The notes under the pieces are model-generated. The model was given only the letters and a program-made list of their open reading frames with translations, ran no database searches and was not told the DNA's origin. From Variovorax paradoxus B4 (GTDB lineage Bacteria > Pseudomonadota > Gammaproteobacteria > Burkholderiales > Burkholderiaceae_C), in NCBI RefSeq assembly GCF_000463015.1, contig NC_022247.1:186001-250000 (forward strand): DNA of 64,000 nt, read 5' to 3'. This document shows positions 1 to 12,201 of the stretch, piece by piece (within the stretch, counting starts at the first letter, position 1; every line of letters starts with the position of its first letter). The translations under genes were made by a program, and so were the position numbers.

Positions 1-810
1 ACGCGCACGCCGGTGCAGAACGTCAAGAGCATCGACACCGGCAGCGGCCGCGTCGGCTATCTGCTCTTCAACGACCACATCACGACCTCCGAGTCGCAGC
101 TTGTCAACGCCTTCAACCAGTTCAGGCAGGACGGCGTGCAGGACCTGGTGCTCGACATGCGCTACAACGGCGGCGGCCAGCTCAACATCGCCAACCGGCT
201 CGCCTCCATGGTGTCTTCATCGGCCACCACCTCGGGCAAGGTTTTCGAGCGCCTGGCCTTCAACGACAAGAACCCGTTCCACCTGACGCTGGCGCAGACC
301 ATCTATACCTTCCTCGGCACCAGCCGCACGGGCGCGACGCTGCCAAGGCTCGGCCTCCCGCAGGTCACGGTGCTGGTCGGTCCCGACACCTGCTCGGCCA
401 GCGAGGCGGTCGTCAACGGCCTGCGCGGCATCGACGTCAAGGTCAATCTCGTGGGCGGCACCACCTGCGGCAAGCCCTATGGCTTCTCTCCGCAGGACAA
501 CTGCGGCACCAGCTATTTCGCGATCCAGTTCCAGGGCGTCAACAACAAGAACTTCGGCGACTACGGCGACGGATTCGCGCCCGACTGCGCCGTCGCCGAC
601 GATTTCGACCACCCGCTCGGCGACCCGGCCGAGGCGCGGCTGGCGGCCGCGCTTGCCATGCGCAACGGCGGCGCCTGCCCCGTTTCGGCCTCGGCCAAGA
701 CCCAGCCGGGGCTCGAGAAATCCGAGACGGCCGACGAGCAGCCCTACCTGCTCCATCGCTCGCCGCTGCGCGAAATGCGCCTGGTCGAAGCCGCTCCGTC
801 GCCGGGCTGA
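1..810 (+). CDS. S41-family (C-terminal processing type) peptidase, 3' part
   Basis: Partial gene: the reading frame is open from base 1 to the TGA at 808-810, so the N-terminus lies outside the window. The visible part is the S41 protease core. A strand LVLDMRYNGGGQ (bases 148-183) gives the DxRxNxGG motif. TCSASE carries the putative nucleophile Ser (codon 394-396), and GGTTCGKPYG carries the putative general-base Lys (codon 472-474). The Ser-Lys spacing of 26 is close to the 25 seen in tail-specific proteases. The last ~50 residues are a low-complexity tail. Family knowledge predicts periplasmic Ser/Lys proteolysis; the substrate is unknown. It is followed by a 144-bp gap and the nucleoside hydrolase gene on the same strand. 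Confidence 0.8.
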   Translation, partial: TRTPVQNVKSIDTGSGRVGYLLFNDHITTSESQLVNAFNQFRQDGVQDLVLDMRYNGGGQLNIANRLASMVSSSATTSGKVFERLAFNDKNPFHLTLAQTIYTFLGTSRTGATLPRLGLPQVTVLVGPDTCSASEAVVNGLRGIDVKVNLVGGTTCGKPYGFSPQDNCGTSYFAIQFQGVNNKNFGDYGDGFAPDCAVADDFDHPLGDPAEARLAAALAMRNGGACPVSASAKTQPGLEKSETADEQPYLLHRSPLREMRLVEAAPSPG

Positions 811-886
811 ACCACCTCGGCACCGGCCTCGGTTACCCCTTGAAACCTTGCGCTTTGCCACGCCCGTGGCAGGCCCTTTAGAGTGT

Positions 887-914
887 TGCCAAACGTTTGC
901 GCAAACGTTTGGCA
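887..914. promoter_or_regulatory. Perfect 28-bp palindrome, LacI/PurR-type operator
   Basis: Bases 887-914 form a perfect dyad. Each half contains the 10-mer CAAACGTTTG (890-899 and 902-911), itself a palindrome and the core of LacI/PurR-family operators (PurR consensus resembles ACGCAAACGTTTNCNT). The site is 41 bp upstream of the nucleoside hydrolase start, where a repressor could occlude a promoter or the early transcript. The regulator is not in the window. That the ligand is a purine or nucleoside is inference from the adjacent gene. Confidence 0.75.
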
Positions 915-954
915 TTTCGTTCTACATGGCAAAGGCACTCGAAAAGGAGCCGGG

Positions 955-2145
955 ATGACGATTCGGATTCAGCGACGCAGGTGGATGGCGGCGGCTTTGC
1001 TCGCCACGGCGCTCTCGGCCTGTGGAGGCGGCGGTGGCGGCAACAGCGGCATCGGGCTCGCACCGGGTTTCGGCGCTTCGCCGCCTCCGGCGCAGAAGAT
1101 CATCATCGACAGCGACTACAACACCATGAGCGACGACGGCCAGCTCGGCGTCATGGCCGCGCAGCTGCAGGCCGAGGGCAAGGTGCAGGTCATGGGCATC
1201 AGCGTGGTGTCGGGCAACCAGTGGCTCAGGCAGGGCGTGGCCGACGCGCTGATGTCGGTCGAGCGGCTGGGCGTGGGCGACCGCATCGGCATCTATGCCG
1301 GTGCGAATTACGCGTTCAACCACGACCACGCGACCATCGAGGCCGAGATGGCGGCCGGCTCCGGCGGCGACGGCTACCTGGGCGCCTGGAGTTCGCCCGA
1401 GCCCAAGACCGATGCCGACCTGAAGCCCTCGCCCGACGGCTTTGCCACCCACACGGTGCTCCAGCGCAGGAGCGCGGTCGACTTCATTGTCGACACCGTG
1501 AAGGCCAACCCCAACGAGATCACCATCCTGGCCATCGGCCCGCTCACCAACATCGCGCTCGCGGTCAAGCAGAACCCCGAGATCGTGCCGCTGATCAAGA
1601 AGATCATCTACATGGGCGGCGCGGTCGACGTGCCGGGCAACACCACCAGGTACGCCGAGTTCAACTGGTGGTTCGACCCCGACGCCGCGCAGTTCGTGGT
1701 GCGGCTGCCGATTCCGCAGGTGGTGGTGCCGCTGGACGTGACCGACACCGTGTTCCTGACCAAGCCGATCTACGACCGCATCGCGCATCCGGCCACGCCC
1801 ACCGCCGTGACCGAGGTGTTCCGCAAGCTCAACGGCTACGGCTTCAGCGGCACCAACGGCTTCGAGAACAACCCGGCCTACACGCAGAACATCTGGGACA
1901 CGCTCACGCTCGCCTATCTCATCGACCCGGGCTATGCCACCGAAACCGTCGAGCGCTACGTCGACGTGGTCGCCAAGCCCGGCGCCGCCGACAACGGCCG
2001 CTCCGTCGGCTATGCCTCGCGGCCCGCGGGGCCGGTGCTGCAGAAGATGACGGTGGTGAAGAAGTTCGACAACGCGCGCTTCTTCGATCTCTATGTCGAC
2101 CTGCTCACGCGTCCGGTGCCGGTCGCGCTGCGGCCCTCCAACTGA
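955..2145 (+). CDS. Nucleoside hydrolase-like lipoprotein
   Basis: Inosine/uridine-preferring nucleoside hydrolase family, which cleaves the N-glycosidic bond of ribonucleosides. The ATG at 955 is chosen because AAAGGAGC lies 5 bp upstream and the N-terminus then reads as a lipoprotein signal (MTIRIQRRRW, hydrophobic run, LSAC lipobox with Cys at residue 23, Gly-rich spacer). 396 aa. Family landmarks are the N-terminal strand IIIDSDYNTMSDDGQ, ILAIGPLTNIALA, and IIYMGGAVDVPGN. The usual metal-binding DxDxGxDD pattern is changed here to DSDYNTMSDD, so substrate or metal handling may differ from classical IUNH enzymes. It probably sits in the periplasm or outer membrane and could salvage external nucleosides. 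A PurR-like palindrome lies just upstream. Confidence 0.8.
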   Translation: MTIRIQRRRWMAAALLATALSACGGGGGGNSGIGLAPGFGASPPPAQKIIIDSDYNTMSDDGQLGVMAAQLQAEGKVQVMGISVVSGNQWLRQGVADALMSVERLGVGDRIGIYAGANYAFNHDHATIEAEMAAGSGGDGYLGAWSSPEPKTDADLKPSPDGFATHTVLQRRSAVDFIVDTVKANPNEITILAIGPLTNIALAVKQNPEIVPLIKKIIYMGGAVDVPGNTTRYAEFNWWFDPDAAQFVVRLPIPQVVVPLDVTDTVFLTKPIYDRIAHPATPTAVTEVFRKLNGYGFSGTNGFENNPAYTQNIWDTLTLAYLIDPGYATETVERYVDVVAKPGAADNGRSVGYASRPAGPVLQKMTVVKKFDNARFFDLYVDLLTRPVPVALRPSN

Positions 2146-2162
2146 GACTGGGGGGAGCCCAG

Positions 2163-4064
<1,902 letters not shown>

Positions 4065-4140
4065 AGGCAGCGGATGCGAAGGATGGGGATGGCAAGAAGG
4101 GGGAGGCGTCGATTGTCCCCCAGCGGCATCGATATGACTG

Positions 4141-4156
4141 TGGCACGAGGTTTGCA
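4141..4156 (+). promoter_or_regulatory. Sigma-54 (-24/-12) promoter of the hut transport operon
   Basis: TGGCACG-N4-TTGCA, with GG at 4142-4143 and GC at 4154-4155 exactly 12 bp apart. This matches the RpoN consensus. Transcription would start near 4167 and run into the ABC transporter genes. In pseudomonads hut operons are known to be RpoN-dependent (NtrC or CbrB activators). Here the HutC-type operators lie downstream of the predicted start. No clear enhancer dyad was found in 4065-4140. Confidence 0.75.
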
Positions 4157-4183
4157 ATCGTGAAGCCCGTCCCGCCGCCCTCC

Positions 4184-4195
4184 CTGTATAGACAG
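4184..4195. promoter_or_regulatory. HutC-type operator 1
   Basis: CTGTATAGACAG, an imperfect palindrome with core TGTATAGACA. It is identical over 11 bases to the site in front of hutH at 7836-7846. It sits about 18 bp downstream of the start predicted for the sigma-54 promoter, a roadblock position. Known HutC sites in Pseudomonas resemble TTGTATATACAA. Assignment to this HutC is inference from motif sharing and context. Confidence 0.7.
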
Positions 4196-4201
4196 CAATC
4201 T

Positions 4202-4228
4202 GGTGCATTTTTGCTTAAGGAATGCACC
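4202..4228. repeat. 8-bp inverted repeat in the hut leader
   Basis: GGTGCATT (4202-4209) and AATGCACC (4221-4228) are exact inverse complements around an 11-base loop, in the transcribed leader between the two HutC-type operators. The half-site TGGTGCA resembles an NtrC half-site, but the orientation is opposite to the normal NtrC dyad. It may be an RNA hairpin or a protein site; the function is unknown. Confidence 0.45.
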
Positions 4229-4249
4229 GAAACGGTCCTCTCGGGTTAT

Positions 4250-4263
4250 CCTGTATATACAAG
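4250..4263. promoter_or_regulatory. HutC-type operator 2
   Basis: CCTGTATATACAAG, with a perfectly symmetric core TGTATATACA (4252-4261). It lies 67 bp centre-to-centre from operator 1 and about 94 bp before the transporter start codon. It is the closest of the three sites to the HutC consensus known from Pseudomonas. Confidence 0.72.
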
Positions 4264-4356
4264 TTGGGGTGCTTGGCAACAATGCGAGGCGCGCGCAGCC
4301 CGTGGTCGGGAGCGCATCGCCGAGCCTTTTCCTAGAAAACAGACCCAGGAGTACCC

Positions 4357-5325
4357 ATGGTCAAGACGGTAGTTGTGAAAGTCGCTTCGCTGCTGGCAGC
4401 AGGTGCGTGTGCAGCAGGCATGGCCCAAACGGCCGCCGCGCAGGAAACCAAGATCGCGCTCGGCATGTCGGGCTGGACCGGCTTCGCGCCGCTCTCGCTG
4501 GCCGACAAGGCCGGCATCTTCAAGAAGAACGGCCTGGACGTCGAGCTCAAGATGATTCCGCAGAAGGACCGCCACCTGGCGCTGGCCGCGGGCGCCATCC
4601 AGTGCGCGGCCACCACGGTGGAAACGCACGTGGCCTGGAACGCCAACGGCGTGCCCATCGTGCAGATCTTCCAGATGGACAAGTCCTACGGCGCCGACGG
4701 CCTCGCGGTGCGCAACGACGTGAAGAGCTTCGCCGACCTCAAGGGCAAGACCATCGGCGTGAGCGCGCCCGGCACCGCGCCTTACTTCGGCCTGGCCTGG
4801 ATGCTCAACAAGAACGGCATGACGCTGAAGGACGTGAAGGTGGTCTCGCTCGAGCCGCAGCCCGCGGCGCAAGCCTTCGTGGCCGGCCAGAACGATGCCG
4901 CCATGACCTACGAGCCCTACCTGTCGACCGTGCGCGCCAACCCCACCGCCGGCAAGATCCTGGCCACCACGCTCGACTACCCGATGGTGATGGACACCGT
5001 GGGCTGCGCGCCCACCTGGCTCAAGGCCAACGCCAAGGCCGCCGCCGCGCTCACCAAGTCGTACTTCGACGCGCTCGACATGATCAAGGCCGACCCGGCC
5101 AAGGCCAACGAACTCATGGGCTCGGCCGTGAAGCAGACCGGCGAGCAGTTCGCCAAGTCGTCGGCCTACCTGCGCTGGCAGGACAAGGCGGCCAACCAGA
5201 AATTCTTCGCGGGCGAGCTCACCAGCTTCATGAAGGAAGCCACGCCCATCCTGCTGGAGGCCGGCGTGATCCGCAAGGCGCCTGAAGACTACGCAGCCAC
5301 CTTCGATGCAAGCTTCGTCAAGTAA
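4357..5325 (+). CDS. ABC transporter substrate-binding protein, NMT1/SsuA-TauA type, hut-linked
   Basis: Periplasmic solute receptor, 322 aa. The start ATG 4357 has CAGGAG 6 bp upstream. A Sec signal peptide (MVKTVVVKVASLLAAG to AAA/QE, about 29 residues) precedes a two-lobed binding domain: KIALGMSGWTGFAPLSLADKAGIFKKNG, then QCAATTVETHVAWN, then a C-terminal stretch after DYPMVMDTVGCAP. This architecture is that of nitrate/sulfonate/taurine and thiamine-precursor receptors. The gene is the first of three transport genes behind a sigma-54 promoter and two HutC-type sites. The cargo is therefore probably histidine, urocanate or another imidazole compound (inference), which is unlike known HutT permeases or HutXWV systems. 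Confidence 0.85.
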   Translation: MVKTVVVKVASLLAAGACAAGMAQTAAAQETKIALGMSGWTGFAPLSLADKAGIFKKNGLDVELKMIPQKDRHLALAAGAIQCAATTVETHVAWNANGVPIVQIFQMDKSYGADGLAVRNDVKSFADLKGKTIGVSAPGTAPYFGLAWMLNKNGMTLKDVKVVSLEPQPAAQAFVAGQNDAAMTYEPYLSTVRANPTAGKILATTLDYPMVMDTVGCAPTWLKANAKAAAALTKSYFDALDMIKADPAKANELMGSAVKQTGEQFAKSSAYLRWQDKAANQKFFAGELTSFMKEATPILLEAGVIRKAPEDYAATFDASFVK

Positions 5326-6183
5326 GGCACTGCCGCAGGTGCCGCCGCGCGCGGCGCCGCCTGCATCGTCCGTTTCCCCCCAGGCCGCCGCGCCCGTGCG
5401 GCGCCGTTCGCTCGCGCCGCTCGAGCCCATCGGCGGGCGTGCCCGCGTGCTGCTCGGCCTCGGCTTCTTCGTGGCCTTCGTGCTCGTGTGGTCCATTGCC
5501 ACGCTCGGCGGCTTTGTGCCGCCGACCTTCCTGGCCAGCCCGGTGACCATGCTGAAGGAAGGCTGGATGCTGTTCGCCGAGTTCGGCTTCATCGGCGACG
5601 TGGGCATGACCGTGTGGCGCGTGTTCGGCGGCTTCCTGCTGGCCGCCGTGCTGGCGGTGCCGCTGGGCATTGCCATGGGCACCTGGAAGGCCGTGGAGGC
5701 CTTCTTCGAGCCCTTCGTCTCGTTCTGCCGTTACCTGCCGGCCTCCGCCTTCATTCCGCTGCTCATCCTGTGGGCGGGCCTGGGCGAGATGCAGAAGCTG
5801 CTGGTGATCTTCATCGGCTCGTTCTTCCAGATCGTGCTGATGGTGGCAGTCACGGTGGGCGGCGCGCGGCGCGACCTCGTCGAGGCCGCCTACACGCTGG
5901 GCGCGAAGAGCCGCGGCATCGTGGCGCGCGTGCTCATCCCGGGCGCCGCACCCGGCATTGCCGAGACGCTGCGCCTGGTGCTCGGCTGGGCCTGGACCTA
6001 CGTGATCGTGGCGGAACTCATCGGCTCCTCGTCGGGCATCGGCCACATGATCACCGACAGCCAGGCGCTCCTGAACACCGGGCAGATCATCTTCGGGATC
6101 ATCGTGATCGGCGTCATCGGGCTGGTGTCCGACTTCGCTTTCAAGGCGCTCAACCGCCGCATGTTCGCCTGGGCTGCACTCTG

Positions 6184-6184
<1 letters not shown>
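5306..6184 (+). CDS. ABC transporter permease, SsuC/TauC type, hut-linked
   Basis: Inner-membrane subunit of the three-gene importer, 292 aa with about six transmembrane helices. The first is VLLGLGFFVAFVLVWSIATL. The cytoplasmic EAA loop EAAYTLGAKSRGIVARVLIPG, which contacts the ATPase, is clear. The ATG at 5306 overlaps the end of the receptor gene by 20 bp and has no obvious Shine-Dalgarno. GTG at 5339, behind AAGG, is a possible alternative that would only shorten the low-complexity Pro/Ala N-terminus. The stop overlaps the ATPase start (TGATG), indicating translational coupling. Confidence 0.88.
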
Positions 6185-6966
<782 letters not shown>

Positions 6967-7003
6967 CATGAGCCCCCACGCTCATTACTTCGTGTATTCG
7001 CTG

Positions 7004-7045
7004 CCCCCCGAGGGGGTGCAGGCCTGCCTTGGGGCGGCCCGGCGG
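7004..7045 (+). repeat. Dispersed palindromic intergenic repeat, copy A
   Basis: Two conserved blocks: the 13-mer CCCCCCGAGGGGG (7004-7016) and the 19-mer CCTTGGGGCGGCCCGGCGG (7027-7045), separated by 10 bp. Both blocks recur exactly, in inverted orientation, at 31989-32032. The 3' block runs directly into the ribosome binding site of hutC. Elements of this look are common between genes in Comamonadaceae as I recall them; the copy number in this genome is not visible here. Confidence 0.8.
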
Positions 7046-7055
7046 GAGGCCTGAA

Positions 7056-7793
7056 ATGAAACGCGACCTGCCGTCCCTCGCGCTCTATGCGCAAGTCAAG
7101 GATCACATCTCCCGCAGGATCCAGGACGGCACCTGGCCGGCCGGCCATCGCCTGCCTTCCGAGAGCGAGCTGGTCGCGCAGTTCGGCATCTCGCGCATGA
7201 CGGTGAACCGCGCGCTGCGCGAGCTGATGGAGCAGGGCCGCATCGTGCGCGTGGCCGGCGTCGGCAGCTTCGTGGCCGAGAACAAGCCGCAGTCCACGCT
7301 GCTGCAGATCGCCAACATCGCGAGCGAGATCCGCCAGCGCGGGCACGACTACCGCTGCGAGATGCTCGCGGTCGAACGCCTGGCCGCCTCGCCCGACGTG
7401 GCCGCCTGGCTCGACATGCGCGCGGGCACCTCGGTGTTCCACAGCGTCTGCCTGCACCTGGAGAACGACACGCCGGTGCAGCTGGAGGAGCGCTACGTCA
7501 ATCCGCTGGTCGTGCCCGACTACCTCGAGCAGGACTTTGCCGCCGTGCCGCCCAGCGAGTACCTGGTGCGCAACGTGCCCTTCGACCAGATCGAGCACGT
7601 GGTCGATGCCGTGCTGCCCACCGCGGAGCAGGCGGGCCGGCTCGCGATGGAGCCCACCGACCCCTGCCTGCTGCTCACGCGCCGCACCTGGACGCGCAAC
7701 ACGCCGGTCACCTGGGTGCGCTGCCTGCATCCGGCGTCGCGCTACAGCCTGGGCAGCCGCTTCAAGGCCGACGGCAACCCGTCCTTCGGCTGA
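7056..7793 (+). CDS. hutC: Histidine utilization repressor HutC (GntR/HutC family)
   Basis: Transcription factor of 245 aa. ATG 7056 is preceded by GGGAGG with 6 bp spacing. An N-terminal GntR winged helix-turn-helix (SELVAQFGISRMTVNRALREL, about residues 45-65) is followed by a UTRA ligand-binding domain (GHDYRCEMLAVERL through FVEERYVNPLVVPDY-like segments). HutC proteins bind urocanate and release hut operators. Three TGTATAKACA-like sites occur near this gene: two ahead of the transport operon and one between hutC and hutH. Confidence 0.93.
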   Translation: MKRDLPSLALYAQVKDHISRRIQDGTWPAGHRLPSESELVAQFGISRMTVNRALRELMEQGRIVRVAGVGSFVAENKPQSTLLQIANIASEIRQRGHDYRCEMLAVERLAASPDVAAWLDMRAGTSVFHSVCLHLENDTPVQLEERYVNPLVVPDYLEQDFAAVPPSEYLVRNVPFDQIEHVVDAVLPTAEQAGRLAMEPTDPCLLLTRRTWTRNTPVTWVRCLHPASRYSLGSRFKADGNPSFG

Positions 7794-7833
7794 CTTTTTC
7801 GTCACGGAAACCGAAGGTTTTCTCTCGCAACCA

Positions 7834-7846
7834 CTTGTATAGACAG
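7834..7846. promoter_or_regulatory. HutC-type operator 3, in front of hutH
   Basis: CTTGTATAGACAG in the 59-bp gap between hutC and hutH. Its core TGTATAGACA is identical to operator 1. The right half overlaps the only ribosome binding site candidate of hutH (AGG at 7845-7847), so a bound repressor would block both elongation and any local promoter. Confidence 0.75.
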
Positions 7847-7852
7847 GTTCAC

Positions 7853-9406
7853 ATGCCAACAAGCAAACACACCGCCACCACCCTGACCCTCGCGCCCGGC
7901 AAGGTGGATCTCGCCATGCTGCGCCGCATCCAGGCCGGTGGCGTGCGGCTGGCGCTCGATCCTTCGGTGCAGGAGGGCATGGCGCGCGCCGAAGCGGCGG
8001 TGCGCCACATCGTCGACAACGACCAGGTGGTCTACGGCATCAACACCGGCTTCGGCAAGCTCGCGAGCACGCGCATCGGCAACGACCACCTGGCCGAACT
8101 GCAGCGCAACCTCGTGCTGTCGCACAGCGTGGGCACGGGCGAGCCGCTGGCCGCGCCGGTGGTGCGCGTGGTGCTCGCGACCAAGGCCGTGAGCCTGGCG
8201 CGCGGCCATTCGGGCGTGCGGCCCGCGCTGGTCGATGCGCTGCTGGCCCTGTTCAATGCGGGCGTCATGCCGCGCATTCCGTGCAAGGGTTCGGTCGGCG
8301 CCTCGGGCGACCTCGCACCGCTCGCCCACATGGCCTGCGTGCTGATCGGCGAGGGCGAAGCCACCACGGCCGAGGGCGCCGTGGTCAGCGGTGCCGAAGC
8401 CATGCGCCTCGTCGGCCTGGAGCCCTTCGTGCTCGGCCCCAAGGAAGGCCTGGCGCTGCTCAACGGCACGCAGGTGTCGACCGCGCTCGCGCTCGCCGGC
8501 CTGTTCGGCGCGGAAGACGTGTTCGCCTCTTCGCTGATGTCGGGCGCGCTCTCGCTCGAAGCCATCCAGGGTTCGATCAAGCCTTTCGACGCGCGCATCC
8601 ATGCCGCGCGCGGCCAGCCGGGACAGATCGCGGTGGCGGGCGCGGTGCGCACGCTGCTCGAAGGCAGCGAGATCGTGCCGTCGCATGCCGACTGCGGCCG
8701 CGTGCAGGACCCGTATTCGGTGCGCTGCATCCCGCAAGTGATGGGCGCCTGCCTCGACAACCTCGCGCATGCCGCGCGCGTGCTGGTGATCGAAGCCAAT
8801 GCCGCATCGGACAACCCGCTGGTGTTCTGCGACACGGGCGAAGTGATCTCGGGCGGCAACTTCCACGCCGAGCCGGTGGCCTTCGCGGCCGACATCATCG
8901 CGCTGGCCGTGAGCGAAGTGGGCGCCATTGCCGAGCGCCGCATCGCGCTCTTGCTCGACACCGGCCTGTCGGGCCTGCCGCCGTTCCTGGTGCGCGACGG
9001 CGGCCTGAATTCGGGCTTCATGATCGCGCAGGTCACGGCTGCCGCCCTCGCGTCGGAGAACAAGTCGCTCGCCCATCCCGCGAGTGTCGACAGCCTGCCC
9101 ACCTCGGCCAACCAGGAAGACCACGTCTCGATGGCCACCTTCGCGGCGCGCCGGCTCGGCGACATGGTCAACAACACGGCTGTTGTCGTCGGCATCGAGG
9201 CCATGGCCGCTGCGCAAGGCATCGAACTCAAGAGAAAGCTGAAAAGCTCCCCGCTGGTGGAGGCGGAGTTCGCCGCCATCCGCCAGAAGGTCGCCTTCCT
9301 CGAACGCGACCGCTACCTCGCGCCCGACATTGAAGCCATGCGCCAGTGGGCGCTGAAGGCTGAATTGCCGGCCGCGCTCTTGAACATCCTGCCCAGTCAC
9401 GCCTGA
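7853..9406 (+). CDS. hutH: Histidine ammonia-lyase
   Basis: First step of histidine degradation: L-histidine to urocanate plus ammonia, in the cytoplasm. 517 aa from ATG 7853. An upstream TTG at 7835 lies inside the operator and is not favoured. The autocatalytic MIO cofactor tripeptide Ala150-Ser151-Gly152 is present in GSVGASGDLAPLAHM. Other family landmarks are YGINTGFGKLA, NGTQVSTAL and the C-terminal SLPTSANQEDHVSM. It is followed by hutU after 24 bp. Confidence 0.97.
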   Translation: MPTSKHTATTLTLAPGKVDLAMLRRIQAGGVRLALDPSVQEGMARAEAAVRHIVDNDQVVYGINTGFGKLASTRIGNDHLAELQRNLVLSHSVGTGEPLAAPVVRVVLATKAVSLARGHSGVRPALVDALLALFNAGVMPRIPCKGSVGASGDLAPLAHMACVLIGEGEATTAEGAVVSGAEAMRLVGLEPFVLGPKEGLALLNGTQVSTALALAGLFGAEDVFASSLMSGALSLEAIQGSIKPFDARIHAARGQPGQIAVAGAVRTLLEGSEIVPSHADCGRVQDPYSVRCIPQVMGACLDNLAHAARVLVIEANAASDNPLVFCDTGEVISGGNFHAEPVAFAADIIALAVSEVGAIAERRIALLLDTGLSGLPPFLVRDGGLNSGFMIAQVTAAALASENKSLAHPASVDSLPTSANQEDHVSMATFAARRLGDMVNNTAVVVGIEAMAAAQGIELKRKLKSSPLVEAEFAAIRQKVAFLERDRYLAPDIEAMRQWALKAELPAALLNILPSHA

Positions 9407-9430
9407 ACACCGATCAAGGAGAACCTCGCC

Positions 9431-11155
<1,725 letters not shown>

Positions 11156-11159
11156 TGCG

Positions 11160-12179
11160 ATGTCTGCCGAAACGAATTCCGAACCCATCTACCTGCACTA
11201 CCTGAACCACCTCGACGTGCAGGCGCTTGCGATGACCGATGCCGAGATCGTCGCGGCCGTCGAAGAGGGCCTGGTGGCCCAAGGCCGCGGCGAGACCACC
11301 ATCGAGCCGCGCATGCACCTGGTGCCCGAGAAGGACTACCCGGGCCACTTCAACGTGCTGCGCGGCTACATCCGTCCGCTCGGCGTGGCGGGCGTGAAGG
11401 TGGTAGGCGACTTCTATCGCAACTACCAGGTCGGCCTGCCGTCGGAGCTCGCGCTGCTGAACCTGTTCGACCCGAAGACCGGCGTGCCGGTGGCCATCGT
11501 CGATGCCTCCGACATCACCGACATGCGCACCGGCGCGATCACGGCCATCGGCGCCAAGCACCTCGCGCGCAAGAATTCGAAGATCCTGGGCCACATCGGC
11601 GCGCGCGGCACCTCGTACTGGAACGTGCGCCTGCTCGACTCGATCTTCGACTTCGACGAGATCCGCGTGCACTCGCGCCGGCCCGAGAGCCGCAACGCCT
11701 TTGCCGCCACGCTGGAGCGCGACCTCGGCAAGAAGATCGTCGTGACCGAGGACTGGGAATCGTGCGTGCGCGGCGCCGACATCGTGGTCGAGGCCTCGCG
11801 CCTCGAAAAGCCCGAGCCGGTGCTCAAGACCGAGTGGATCAAGAAGGGCGCCTGCATCATTCCGTACGGCACCATGAGCGCGGTCGAGCTGTCGCTGACC
11901 GACATCATGGACAAGATGGTGATGGACGACTGGGGTCAGGCCAAGGCCGGCCCCTTCGGTGCACTGCGCGCACACGTCGACAGCGGTCGCCTGTCGGAAA
12001 AGACGCTGCACGCCGAGCTCGGCCAGATCGTCGCGGGCCTGAAGCCCGGGCGCGAGAGCGACGAGGAGACCAACCTGTTCTGGCATCGCGGCCTCTCGCT
12101 GTCGGACATCGCGCTCGGCGCGGCGATGCTCGCGAAGGCGAAGAAGATGGGGCTCGGCCAGCAACTGCGCTTCCGCTGA
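11160..12179 (+). CDS. Ornithine cyclodeaminase/mu-crystallin family protein
   Basis: NAD(P)-dependent enzyme family containing ornithine cyclodeaminase, alanine dehydrogenase and ketimine reductases, 339 aa. The visible features are the N-terminal substrate domain with IEPRMHLVP and the Rossmann-type segment KILGHIGARGTSYWNVRLL with DEIRVHSRRPESR. The glycine loop is GxxGARG rather than the usual GxGxQA. It is directly downstream of hutU (4-bp gap, AAAGG as ribosome binding site) and therefore likely cotranscribed. It is not part of the textbook hut pathway. It may act on an amino acid or imino acid connected with glutamate or ornithine, but the substrate cannot be assigned from sequence. 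Confidence 0.82.
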   Translation: MSAETNSEPIYLHYLNHLDVQALAMTDAEIVAAVEEGLVAQGRGETTIEPRMHLVPEKDYPGHFNVLRGYIRPLGVAGVKVVGDFYRNYQVGLPSELALLNLFDPKTGVPVAIVDASDITDMRTGAITAIGAKHLARKNSKILGHIGARGTSYWNVRLLDSIFDFDEIRVHSRRPESRNAFAATLERDLGKKIVVTEDWESCVRGADIVVEASRLEKPEPVLKTEWIKKGACIIPYGTMSAVELSLTDIMDKMVMDDWGQAKAGPFGALRAHVDSGRLSEKTLHAELGQIVAGLKPGRESDEETNLFWHRGLSLSDIALGAAMLAKAKKMGLGQQLRFR

Positions 12180-12201
12180 CCGGCGCATCGGAACCATTGC
12201 G

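Noticed and set aside
2148..2162. Bidirectional terminator between the nucleoside hydrolase gene and recQ
   Set aside because: The CTGGG/CCCAG stem is only 5 bp and has no T-run on either side; too weak to list as a terminator.
4202..4228. NtrC enhancer dyad
   Set aside because: Half-sites are everted compared with the known NtrC dyad and lie downstream of the predicted start. Kept only as an unexplained inverted repeat.
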